A DNA stretch of 64,000 nt. It comes from Acridotheres tristis (taxonomy: Eukaryota > Chordata > Aves > Passeriformes > Sturnidae). Location of the stretch: positions 114,129,730 to 114,193,729 of the forward strand of contig CM072884.1 in assembly GCA_037013685.1 (NCBI GenBank), read 5' to 3'. Shown in pieces: positions 10,297 to 22,600 of the stretch (positions within the stretch are counted from its first letter, which is position 1; each line of letters starts with the position of its first letter). The translations under genes and the position numbers were made by a program. The notes under the pieces were generated by a model that had not been told where the DNA came from, made no database searches, and worked only from the letters and a program-made list of their open reading frames with translations.

Positions 10297-10302
10297 TTTA
10301 AT
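10297..10302 (-). terminator. CRYZL1: Possible CRYZL1 poly(A) signal (ATTAAA)
   Basis: The minus strand reads ATTAAA about 300 bases after the stop codon. I saw no AATAAA on the minus strand between here and the stop. Weak call. Confidence 0.3.
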
Positions 10303-10597
10303 TTCTTAGGGTTGAAATCCAACAGCAACTGAGTTTGCCTGTAGATGTTTCTGACATTTTTAAGTGCAGCAGGGCAGACAAGGTTTTTTGTCAAGGCTGC
10401 TGCTTTAGAAGCTGCTGATGGGAACATTCTGCTGAAGGGAATTAAAAATCCCTGAAATCATGGAAACTTCAGAGATCATTTGTGCTGAGGTACAAAGAAT
10501 GTTTAAATTCTGTTTACTGCCTGCAAGTGTACACTGAATTACTCCACAAATACATCTCTTTATCTTCCCCAGGCTGAGAAATCCGAAGCTGTGTGTG

Positions 10598-10697
10598 TCA
10601 GAACTGGATGACTTGTCTCTTTCTTGCTTGATTCTTCTGAACTATTTCCATAGAAACTTTGGCTTCGTACAATGGGATGGGTTCATCCAGCTGAGGC
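10598..10697 (-). CDS. CRYZL1: CRYZL1 coding exon 12 (last)
   Basis: The acceptor cttaaattttag precedes residues 318-349, beginning [20 protein letters not shown] and ending QVIQF then TGA. Enters in phase 2 (completes Arg317). Confidence 0.96.
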
Positions 10698-13600
10698 CTA
10701 AAATTTAAGAGTAAAATTGTTAAAAAAAGAAAACAAACAAACAAAAAAGTGTGCTGGTTAGCACACTCAGACCAAGAAAAATATCACAGGACACACTTTA
10801 CTTTGACTCTGTCAACCCCCCTCCCCAAACAAAATAACAGCTTCATGACTTTGCCCCAGTGCACAGAAGGGAAAAGCCCCAAAGCAAACAGGAGCCACAA
10901 TAAATAAAAATATCCTTCTTGCAGGGGGGGAAAAGAGGGTGGTGGGAAGGGTTCTGCTCTACACCAATTGTTTCCTGCTATAAGGAAAGGAAATTCCATT
11001 CCCACCTTATTATGGGTGGGAGTCCATAATAAAATCCAAGACTTCTTATTATGGAGTCTTCCTGTCTCCTAAAGCTCTGCTCAGGAGTGTTAGTGCTGGC
11101 AAGAGTTTTCTACTTCTAATGCTGAATTTAAAAACCCACAGAAAACTCCACCTCTCTCACCTGAAAATGTTATTTGATAATTTCTCCATGATATCTTCCA
11201 GGATGGGTATCCAAGAGGACTGTTAAGGAACAATAGAGCTGGAGAGAAATCTCTTTACAATCACATTTGCTGGTCACAGCCCTGTATTGATACCAACTCA
11301 GCCAGATCAAGGCAAAATGAAAATGAACCTCAATTCCAGGCTTTAGATCAGATTTCTGCACTTGTTTCTATATCAAAAACGTAATTTCCTGAAATAGGAT
11401 GCAGAAATGAAATATGGAACATTTCAATGATCTCAATGTGAAAATATTCAGTATTTCAATATGAAATACAAGTGCAGCCTGCACTAGTACAACATCAATC
11501 AATCATTAATCTATGGCATTTTTTGTGCAGAATGAAGAGATTTTGGGACCAGGTAACTGTTGTGACTGTTCATACAGGCACCTGATAAAAAGCCAGAATG
11601 AAGTTGGGAACCCAGCAGAGGCTGGAAATTCTTGGAGCACACTGAGGGATCTGTGAGTTAATGGGGAGTTAATTCAGCCTTTGTATGAAACTCAAACAAT
11701 AAGGTTCATCCTTCATTTTAAGGCTAATCAGGTTGATATTTGAAGCTCAAGTTCTTTTAAAAAGTGATCAATTTGTGACTTCTTCAAATGACAGTAATGC
11801 CAGATGCTCCAGAATTTCACAAGATACACAAGTCCCTAAAGCCAAAAGCACCCAAACCTTGCAGGGCTGAAAATTGTCCTGCCCAGGGAGCTCAGCCCAG
11901 CTGCACTGGCCCAAATGTAGGAGACATTTCTTTTCCTTTTCCTAACCCACATAAATTTTAGGTACAAAACCAATCAGTACATTTTATGTACATAATATTT
12001 CTGTACATTGCAAATAAAGGAAAAGTTAGGAAGCCAAAACACTTCCACTTTTGCAGTGAAAGTGAGTGCATTAAATTACTGGTGATGCATCCAATGCCCA
12101 AATGCACAAGAACCAAAAAAACTTCCAAAATGTCACTTGAATAAAATAAAAACATATAGAATCAAATCTTCAATTAATTGGAGAATGGGTGGTTTGCAGC
12201 ACTACTTGTAATGAATGTAGAGACATTTTCAAGGCCAGGTTGGACACTGGGACAGTGGGAGGTGTCCCTGCCATGGCAGGGGTGGCACTGGGGGGGATTT
12301 GAGGTCCCTTCCCACCAAACAGTCTGGGATTCCCCCATGTGTTTAAAAGGAATGCAGAAAATACCTTAAAACCTGAGTGTGTCTTAAACTTTAGCTGCAC
12401 CTTGCAGCTGGGGAGCAGCACTGAGCAGAGGAGAAGCTCTCAGTGGGATTTCCCAGCTGTGTTTTCACTCCTTGGAGCAGTGAGAATTCCACAGGAGCAC
12501 CAAAGGATATTGAGATATTTCCCCTGCTGCACATTGGACAAGTTCCAGATCTCCTCGTTCAGGAAGGACACTGTGGCTCCCTTGAGGAACAAGGAATGGC
12601 TGTCTGGAGGATCCAGCTGAAGCAAATTGAAGAAAAATGTTATTTACTTACATTTTCCTGCACAAAAATAAAGCTTAAATGGTTATTTTACAGAGGTGGT
12701 TAAACCAAACACAAAACATCTCTTGCCCACACTTAAAAGAGAGGAAACCTGTAACACTGACAGGTTGAAATAAGGGTTTTCTGTGTCTGTATTTCAGTTT
12801 TCTGTGGGACCAACTGCTCCCTGCCCCAGGATCTTTACCTGCAGGTTCTTTTCCGTGGTTATCCAGTGGCCCCCAACCCCCAGCAGGGTGATGATGTCGT
12901 GTTTGTGAGGCAGCAGCTGAGATTTGGGAGCTGGCTCATCTTCAGCACTGAATAACCTCACTGGGGAGGGAGAAAAAATTCCTCTGAGCTCTGGGAAAAT
13001 GTGCAACATTCAGCAGGTATTGATTTCCACATTATTTCAGTGGAACTCTAAGGTTTTCAGTTGTTTCAGCTAAAAATCATTGAAAACTCGGAATTTGTTA
13101 TTTCATTTATACCCTGAGTGTTTTATATACTTCATTCAGAATAATATTTTGTAATAGCTTTGAAGTCACTATTCAGAGTAACATTTTGTTTCTATTTATA
13201 ATACTATAGAGTAATAATATAGACTAATAATATAGTCTATATTATACAATATATAACATATTATATGTTATACATAGTATATATAAGCCATAAAATATAT
13301 AAGATAAAAAGTATAAAAAATAGATATAATATATAGTATATATAACAGAATGCATAATATAAAATATATATAAAATATATATGTATATATGTATTATATA
13401 TGTATATATATATAATATGTATAAAATATATATAAAGCCTCTAAAATATATTATAGTATTTATATTATAGTGTACATAATATAAAATAATGAATAATTTC
13501 AATATATAAATTATATATCTAGATACTATTATATATTTAGATACTATTGTATATTTATGAACTATATAAATATATATAATATGCAATTATAGATAGTATA

Positions 13601-16600
13601 CTAGTACTATATATAATAAATATAGTATATTATATATATTATATATAATATATGACATAATATACTATAATCTACTATAATAGTACAGTACAATATTATA
13701 CTATATTATATATAGTATACTAATATACTAGTATATTAGTATATATATACTATTATGTAAATACATAACAGGAGTTATATGTAACAATAGTAATAAATAC
13801 ATATAATATCTAGCATAATAATATGTAACAATATTTTATTTACATTACTCTGAATAGCAACTTCAGAGCTTTCAGCTATTGGAGTTGGTTTCCAGCTGAG
13901 GTGGACAGTGCTGTTAATTAGGGTTAATTTCTGTATTCAAACAAGGCAGCATAAACAACAATGTCACAGCTCTACTCTTTAAATTAATGAATCATTTTTA
14001 AATGCTCAGTTTTAAACAGAGGAACATTTCAGCCACATTTAGCAGCTGACGAGGAGCTGCTTGTTTCAGTGGGTGAGGGAGGAGCTGAAATTCCCAAGGG
14101 AACAGGAACAGATGGAATTCCCAAAGGAACAGGAACAGATGGAATTCCTAAAGGAACAGGAACAGATGGAATTCCCAAGGGAGAGGGAACAGATGGAATT
14201 CCCAAAGGAACAGGAACAGATGGAATTCCCAAAGGAACAGGAACAGATGGAATTCCCAAAGGAATAGGAACAGATGGAATTCCCAAGGGAAAGGGAACAG
14301 ATGGAATTCCCAAAGGAACAGGAACAGATGGAATTCCCAAAGGCGCAGGAACAGGTGAAATTCCAAGGGAGCAGGAACAGGAACAGGGATGGAATTGCCA
14401 GGGATCAGGAACAGGGATGGAATTGCCAGGGAACATTAACAGGAACAGGAATGGAATTGCTAGGGATCAGGAACAGGAACAGGGATGGAATTGCCAGGGA
14501 ACAGGAACAGGAATGGAATTGCCAGGATCAGGAACAGGGATGGAATTGCCAGGGAACATTAACAGGAACAGGGATGGAATTGCCAGGATCAGGAACAGGA
14601 ATGGAATTGCCAGGGAACAGGAATGGAATTGCCAAGGATCAGGAACAGGAACAGAATTTCCAGCAGCAGGAACAGGAACAGAGTTTCCAGCAGCAGGAAC
14701 ACGAATGGAATTGCCAGGGAACAGGAACAGGAACGGAATTGCCAGGGAACAGGAACAGGAACAGGGATGGAATTCCCAAGGGAGAGGGAACAGATGGAAT
14801 TCCCAAAGGAATAGGAACAGGGATGGAATTGCCAGGGATCAGGAACAGGAACAGGAATGGAATTGCTAGGGATCAGGAACAGGAAGGGAATTTCCAGGGA
14901 ACAGGAACAGGGATGGAATTGCCAGGGAGCAGGAACAGGAATGGAATTGCCAGGGAACATTAACAGGAACAGGGATGGAATTGCCAAGGATCAGGAACAG
15001 GAAGGGAATTTCCAGGGAACATTAACAGGGAGAGAATTCCAGGAGCAGCCGCGGGTACCTCCGGCGTCCAGCGCGATGTCCACGCCCAGCCCGCCCGTCT
15101 CCTCCAGGCAGCTCTCGGCCACGTCAATCTTGCCCTGGGACACATCGATCACCCGGGCTGCCAACAGCACACCAAAATAAACCTCAGAGCACCGACACGC
15201 AGCTGGGCTGCTCCAAACTCAGAGCTCACATCCTGAACTGCAGTGTGAAAAACCAGCTTCACCTGCCTGCGAAATCTTAACAGGTTTAATAGGAAAACTA
15301 ATAGGAGACAAGGACAATACAGCAAAGGGTTAATGGCTGGGTGCTGGGCATTTAGTCAGGAGCACACCCCAATTCAGAAAACACTTCCTTAAATGCATCA
15401 ACCTGTTGCACATTCATAGACCTTCATGCATTATTCAAAATCGTTCCCACCCAACCTCTAAATCCACTTTTTAAAATTTTTTTCCTCCTTGTGGCTCCAT
15501 CTTTTCAGTACTCCCTGATAATGGAAGATGAATAAATTCCTTCCCTGGGGTTCTGGTGTCCATCACTGACAATTTAAGAATGTGAAGATTTTCCTGATTT
15601 TTTAAAATTGTTTTCTGAGTTAGTTACATGAACAAAAATTTTTTTATATTACCATGTTATAGTCTCAGAAAAATAGATATTTATTACACTACTACTTCTA
15701 AGTTCTATTAATAGCAGAACTAAAAGAAACTATATTCATCCAGCAAAGTTTGCTAACATCATATATATAGCATTCATTTTAATGTTTGCAAAAAGCCAAT
15801 AATATATAATATGTACTTATAACAAGCAGGTACCACAAACAGGTTTGCAGCTACACCCAAAAAACCCTGGAACATTTTTTTTTTTTCTTTCCATTTTTAA
15901 CACAGTGCAAAATCAACTCCAAAAAGTATGAATGCAGAAGTTCAGCTCAGGAGTTTGCTGGCCCAAAAGGATAAAATGTGGCACTCTAAGATTAGAAATC
16001 TTCCTCTAAGTAAATTCTTTGCTATTCTTGTCCTAGTCCTGGCTCTCTGGGGCTTTAATTTAATGTTTACATGAAGGGATTTATATCTGCCCTTGAAATA
16101 TTGCTGAACTGAAAGCCACCAACACATTCTCCTGTCATGTATGTGAGATGCCCTGTTTATGGTTGGTTGTAAAGAAGAACCACAGAACCAGGAATGAGAG
16201 AATCCTGGGATGGTTTGGGTTGGGAGGGACCTTAAATCCCACCCTGCCAGGGAACAATTCCTAATTCCCAAAATCCCTGCTCTCCTTCAGGTAAAAACCG
16301 TTTTTAATATTACAGCAATAACACAGGGGCAGAGCAGGAGCAGCTACAGGGTCATTATTATTCATTACCAGCTCCCTTCATTATTGTGAGGTAGAAGAAA
16401 CGTTTAGAAATGAAACAGGGGCCAAAGATTTCACAAGCAAATGAGAACTGAAAGAACATCAAACAAATTTGGGAGCTCCAGGCCTGAGCTCTGATCTGCA
16501 CTTACCCACCAAAGGCTGCCTGACTCCTGCAGTGATCCCAGCAGGGAAAGGGAGGAGGGAGGGGAGAAAAAAATGCAAAGAGCTGATCATGAAGGATATT

Positions 16601-19600
16601 AACAAATCATCAATAGCCACAAATATTAACAGATATTAACAAAGCATCAATAAATGCCTTGGGTTTGGTTCTTTTTGTCCTTTCAAATCCCCAATCAAAT
16701 CATAGGATGCATTCAAATCCTAAAGCCATTCCCACTTTGTTTTTTTCACTGAAGTCAAATGATTTCACTGGAGAGAACACAGCATCACAGTTTACTAAAG
16801 ATGGGATAGCAATTAAATATTAATGATAGTCACATTCCCCATATGCAAATAAACCCCCATAATATCATTTCCCTCTTAGTTTCCATCAGTCAAGAAGTTA
16901 GAAGGTTTTCCTTAACAAGGAATCTGACATGGTATTATTTCTGCAAATAATTTCATTTTTGAAAAGAATTCTGGTTTCATAGACCCAAAGCCTGGCAATC
17001 AAAAAAAAAAAAAAGGCCAAAGTTCCAGCAGTTTGACTATTTTCTGATTTTTGTATGCCAAAAAATGTCCAGTTTTGTTCCTTAACTCAGTACAATGGTT
17101 CAAACAGTATTTATAAAAATCCTGGTCAACTTCTTTCCTCAAAAATGCTGGAAAAAATTCTCACCACTGTAGAAAAGGCCAAGCAACAAACTGTAATAAA
17201 ATTTTCTACAATCCTTTGTAATTTATATATATTTCTCACAAAATATTGGTAAATTAGCTCAGTTTCTTGTCCTGTTGCACAACTTCCAAAGTAACATTTT
17301 TCTGCCTGGTAAAACTTCATTTTCTCTCCTGGAGTCAAACCCTGGCACCCCAAGGATGTGCTGGGGGTTCAGGCACCGTGCTCAGGACAGCCAGGACATC
17401 ACTGGGGGGTTCTAAGCAGAGAGCACAGAATAAAATCTCACAAACCAAGCTGAAAACAAAGCAGGAGCACAGGAAATATCTGTGTATGTACAGATATTTC
17501 CCTTGGGTTCTCTAACAGAAACTCATCCCATTGTTTATGGGATGTTCTGTATCCATTGCCTGAAACACAGGCAGTAAAATGTCAAAATTTGTTCAGATCT
17601 CCTCCTTCATTCTATTATAATTTTTACTCCACAGATTACTGAAGACAAAAAAAGTCCCATCCTGGTGGTCTAAATACAAATCCTGAAATATTACCAGGAA
17701 CTTCTACTTCAGGCACTGGAGTCACATTAATTAACAGACAAATCAGAAATTCTGAACACTTTTAAAAGCTTTTTGCTCTTGCACTCAAACTGCTTCTCTC
17801 TTTAATGCTGTACTCAGGTTCTATTTCTTTATTTGCTATAAAGTTGCAGCTATCATTTTTCCCCCTCAGCCATTCCAGGAAGCAGCTTGGTATGTTCAAC
17901 AATGATAACACAAATACTGAACACTGCCAAAAAATAACCAAAAACTCACTGAACAAGCACAAAACTGAGAATTCTCCACCCAAAGACACAAGAAGCCACT
18001 TCGAGCTTGGTTTACTTAGAATCTATTTGACTTTAACACTCAAAAAACTTAAAAATGCTGGAAAAAGCAGCTCAGGACTGTGAGAATAAAATTGCTCAAT
18101 GCCTTTCTAGCTCATGAATGTTTCATATAATTAGCAAAATATACCCAGAAAATGTTACAAAAGGAAGTTTTAGGTTTTCAGGATTTCCTCTTTGGCCCTG
18201 TAACAGCTGGTGCAACAAGGCTCTGCACAGCAACAGCATTCCCAAAAATCTTCCAGTTCTGATATCTGTCATGACTGCTAGCACAGGAAAATATACAAAC
18301 ATGAGCCAGTAAAAAAGGCTGCTGAAATTAGGAAAAAATAGAGGTTTTTGGGTCAAATTGCAAAAAAAACCAAACCCCAAGTGTGGGTGTCAAGCTGTGG
18401 AGAAATCAGCCTGGCAGGAGCTGCAGGGCCAGCAGCTGGAACCACCCAGATGTGACCCCCAAACTGTCCTGGAACTTCAGTGAATGCCAAAAAAAATCAT
18501 CCTCTGAAAAAGAAACCTGGGGATTAATTACACTGCAGCACTGGCTATGTGCAGGAGGAAGTAGCAGGCACCAGTTTGAACCTTTTGCTGCAGTCCAGCC
18601 AGACTTGACAATCCATCCTTTATTTTAAAACTGTCTGAATAAAGGAATATTCCACTTTCCTCAACAAAACACCATCGAAATTTGGATCAGCAAAGATGCC
18701 AGTAGCTCCTAGACAGAGTATTTTCTCATGTTATTTTCAGAGGGAAAAAAACCAAACCAGACTTGAAGCAGCAAAGAGAAGAAGTCAGGGAAGAATGTAA
18801 ATGTTGTGTGTGAGGCCAAGCTCCTTCAGAAAGCAGAATGCAGAGGTTGTGCATGTCCAGCACAGCTGTGGCACTGCCTGACACCTAAACCCTAAATAAA
18901 AACCCTTCCAGGAGGATTGTGAGGCTGCTGAGTGCTGGGTGTGAGGTGTGGGAGCCCTGGCACACACTGGGCTCCTGCTGAGTCAGCAATCCTCCCCTCC
19001 ACAGAACCACTCCATCCAGTGGAAAGATTTCCTGAGCACTCAGGCCAAAGCCAGCACTCAGCATTACTGGAAAGTGCTGCCAGTCATTGCTACTCAAACA
19101 GAGAATAAAAATGCCATTAAGTACACCTAAACCAGAAATTAAATACCTGTGGAGAACAGAACAAACCTGAAAACGATTTAATTAAACTATCAATTTGTAT
19201 TTGATTTTTACAGAAGTCTCTAGACATGAGAGAAAAAAATATTCTGTGCCATTCTTTAGGCCAAGCTTTAGCACTGAAGGATGAAACTCACCCCCAGCAG
19301 GTCTGAGCCTCTCCAGGTACTGCTTGTCCTCCAGGCTGTGGGCAGTGGAGATGACTTTGGCCCCTCTGTGCTGAGCCAACTGAATTGCAATGGTACCAAA
19401 TGGCTGGGAAGGAAAAAACAGAATCATTGATCAATTGATTAATTCATCGACTTACACCAACAATTTGATGTTGTTTAAGAACAATTATATTGCAAAGGTC
19501 ACTCAGGAGAGTACCCAGAAATGAACTTACTCCTGCAAAAAAACCACAGCTCAACCAAATGTTGAATTTTCACAGACCTGCTTCTGTCCTAAGTGAGGCC

Positions 19601-22600
19601 AAAACAACTCTTCAGTGACTGGGAAGCTCTGAATGAACTTTTGGTCAGTAACTGGTTCTTGTCTTCAACAAATTAGCTCAGACTGTTTTAATTACCCCAG
19701 CCAGCTCCACTGCAGCTGGAACTTGGAGCCTGAAGGGAAAAAAGCTCCAAGGAAAAAGCCCCAGCCATGTTTACATTACAGAATCTTCATTAGCACTAAG
19801 AACTGCAGGGATGCAAATCAAATTATTTATATCCAAGAAAAGGTAAAAAAAAAAAGCAGAGGTGGGAGAGGAGTAAAAAATAAGCATTTTCCTGCAGTTA
19901 CCCCTGAGGACTCAGGGCAAAACTGTGTCAGTGCAGACAGCAGAACCCCCTCCCTCTCTGCACCCCCACACTGCAGGCAGGACAATATTCCTGGTCAGGA
20001 TCTCACGTGGGAAAATCAGCTAAGAGTGAGCAAAACTGAGCTGAATCTCACTAGCTACAAGGTGTCTTAAAGATAAACAGTCCAATAGAGAATTAACACT
20101 ATATTGTTGATACTTTTGACCCAATAACCAAACTCCTGTGACCCTCAGTGCAGCACTAACTATCCAACAAGAAACTACTACAGAATCTACTATGAAATCA
20201 TGAAGAAGGAAGATGAGCACCCAAAGAGACCCCACCCCAAATCCCCCAGCTTGTCCCATCCCTGTGACTGTATTATAAAAACCCCAAATTCCAAACCCTT
20301 CCCCATGTGCAATCACACACTTCTATTGAACTCCACAGCCCTGATTTTAACTCCATCACTCAGATTTGGGAGCTTTGTCCAAGGGCTCAGGTCCAAAGCA
20401 GTGTTCTGCAGGGGGGCAGTGCCAGAAAGCTCAGAAAGCTCAAAATTCCAGGTTTGTGGGATCCAACACCTTCCTACAAACCCACGAAATGAAAGGCACT
20501 GCCAGCACTCGCAGCTGTGAGAAAAGCAGGGGGGGCTGTGAGCTAAGGGAGATTTGTGCAGGGGGAAATGTGTGACATTGCCCAGAGTTACCCACACTTG
20601 CTCCATCCAGGACCAGGACACTCCTGCCAGGGCACACCTGGGCCAGGTAATGCAGGGCCGTGTATGCCCGGAGCCCGTCCCGCAGCGTCCCTGCGGCCTC
20701 CAGCCAGCACACCTTCTGTGGCTTGTGAACTGAGGGGACAAACACAAACACACACATGCTGAAAACCCCAGCAAAACCCCCGGGGGTTATCACTTTTTAA
20801 TCTTTTTCATCTTGCCAGGGTCGGGATTGATTGTGCAGGGGATGGAATTTCTTGTTCGGATTTTGATGTTTATTAATTCTTATTTCTGTTACAGTGAGTT
20901 CTACAGCACTTCAAGTTAAAAGTTAAAAATGGAGCCCCACCTCTCTCTCTACAAGGTCTTTTAAGGCTAAATGGTCCAATTAAGTAAAGCCACCTAAATT
21001 ATTTTTGCTTTTAACCCAATAACCAATCACCCATGACCTGCAATGTGGATTTTTCTACCCAATCACACAATATCACCCAAACCCATGAAGAAGAAGGTGA
21101 AGAAGAAAGACAAAACCTCCACCCTAAAACCTCCATCTTTTTTTAAATATATCACTATGTTCTAAACCCTTAAACTCTAAATTTCCCACCGTGTGATATC
21201 ACACACTTCTATTCAAACCACACCCCCATGATCCCAGTTCTGTCATTAATTCTGGAAGCTTCTCCAGCCTCAGGTGAAATGCAGAGTTCTGCTGGGGGTC
21301 AGTGCCTGGCAGCACAGAAAATTCAGAACTCTCAGTTTCCAGGATTCCAACAGGGGGCTCGTCAGCAAAACCTGTCCCAGCAAGTCAGGAAGGCTCCCCC
21401 TGCAAACAGGACATCAGCAGCTCCTGTTTCCCTCTCATATTAAGAAGCCATGGAGAGGATATTTTGCCATATTTTACATAATTCAGTTAGGGATTCAGTT
21501 TTGCTATAGCCAAGTTTAAGGGAGCCATGTCACAACTGCACAGCTGGAATTCATGGGCAGTCACAGAAACAACACAACTCAGATTTAGATTTTTAGAATC
21601 CCAGATGGTTTGGGTTGGAAGGACCTTAAATCCCACCCAGTGCCATGGCAGGGACACCTCCCACTGTCCCAGGCTGCTCCAGCCCCAGGGTCCAACCTGG
21701 CCTTGGACATTCCAAGCATGGGGCAGCCACAGTTTCTTTGGGAAGAGCAAATTTTCAGTAAAAGAATGGCTTGCTCAAGGCAACAAACTGCTGGAAGAAG
21801 GACAGGAACTCCCACATTTAATATCCTACCCACTAAAGCAATCTATGCCCAGAAAGGGAAAACTGGAAGCTCACAATGTTTCAGTGTTGGGCTTTCCCTG
21901 ACCCTCATCCCTGAAAACTCCTTTTCCAGTTCCAGTCTGCTTGTTTCACCTTAGTCTGGTCCCAAGTGATATTGCTGGACTGAGTCAAAGGGAAGAAAAA
22001 AGCAAATTTCTCCTCACTAAATTTTTTGACAGGTTAGGAAAAAGTGTAACAACAATGAAGCAACAAAATGGGAAGTTAGAAGGGAAAAAAAAGGAAAAAA
22101 ACAGGATCAGCTTGTGTGGTTTAAGCCATCATGAACTGTGAAATGGTGACAGCAAAGTAAAAGCCTTTGAGAGCACTGAGTGTTCAAACTTCTGTGACTT
22201 GGTGTGGCAGCTGGAATTTTGGAATGTTGGAATGGAAGGAGTGTGCCCAGAAAAAAGTGTCCCTTTTAGAAAAGCTAAAACAAAGTCAACAGATACAGTA
22301 AAAATAATAATTAGCAAAATGTATAATCTACAAACCCAAATAATGCTCGTGAACCAGGACAACTTCACAGACACCAGACTCCTCAGAATCCAGGGGCAAA
22401 ATTCCTGGGGAAAAAAAAAAACAAAAAAAACCACAGACCTTGAATTTCACACAAGCAATCATTCCAACCAAAGCACTCTCCCAAGGAATTCCCTGGCCCT
22501 GCTTGCTCTGGGTTCAGTCCCCTCTTGGCAGGTTCAGGACAGGTAAGAGACCTTGGCCAGGTCCAGCCCAGGGTGTCCACGAGGCAGTTCCAGAGCTGCT

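Noticed and set aside
12500..12511. Possible GT donor (TTTG/GTGCTC) for CRYZL1 coding exon 10
   Set aside because: It gives the wrong phase and alters a conserved segment; the AT-AC U12 boundary gives the exact protein.
13242..13586. Tyr/Ile-rich ORF
   Set aside because: Composition artefact of the AT island.
14069..14869. 266-codon ORF with GTDGIPK repeats
   Set aside because: Lies in a CRYZL1 intron; the unit length divisible by three keeps many frames open. No start, splice or conservation support.
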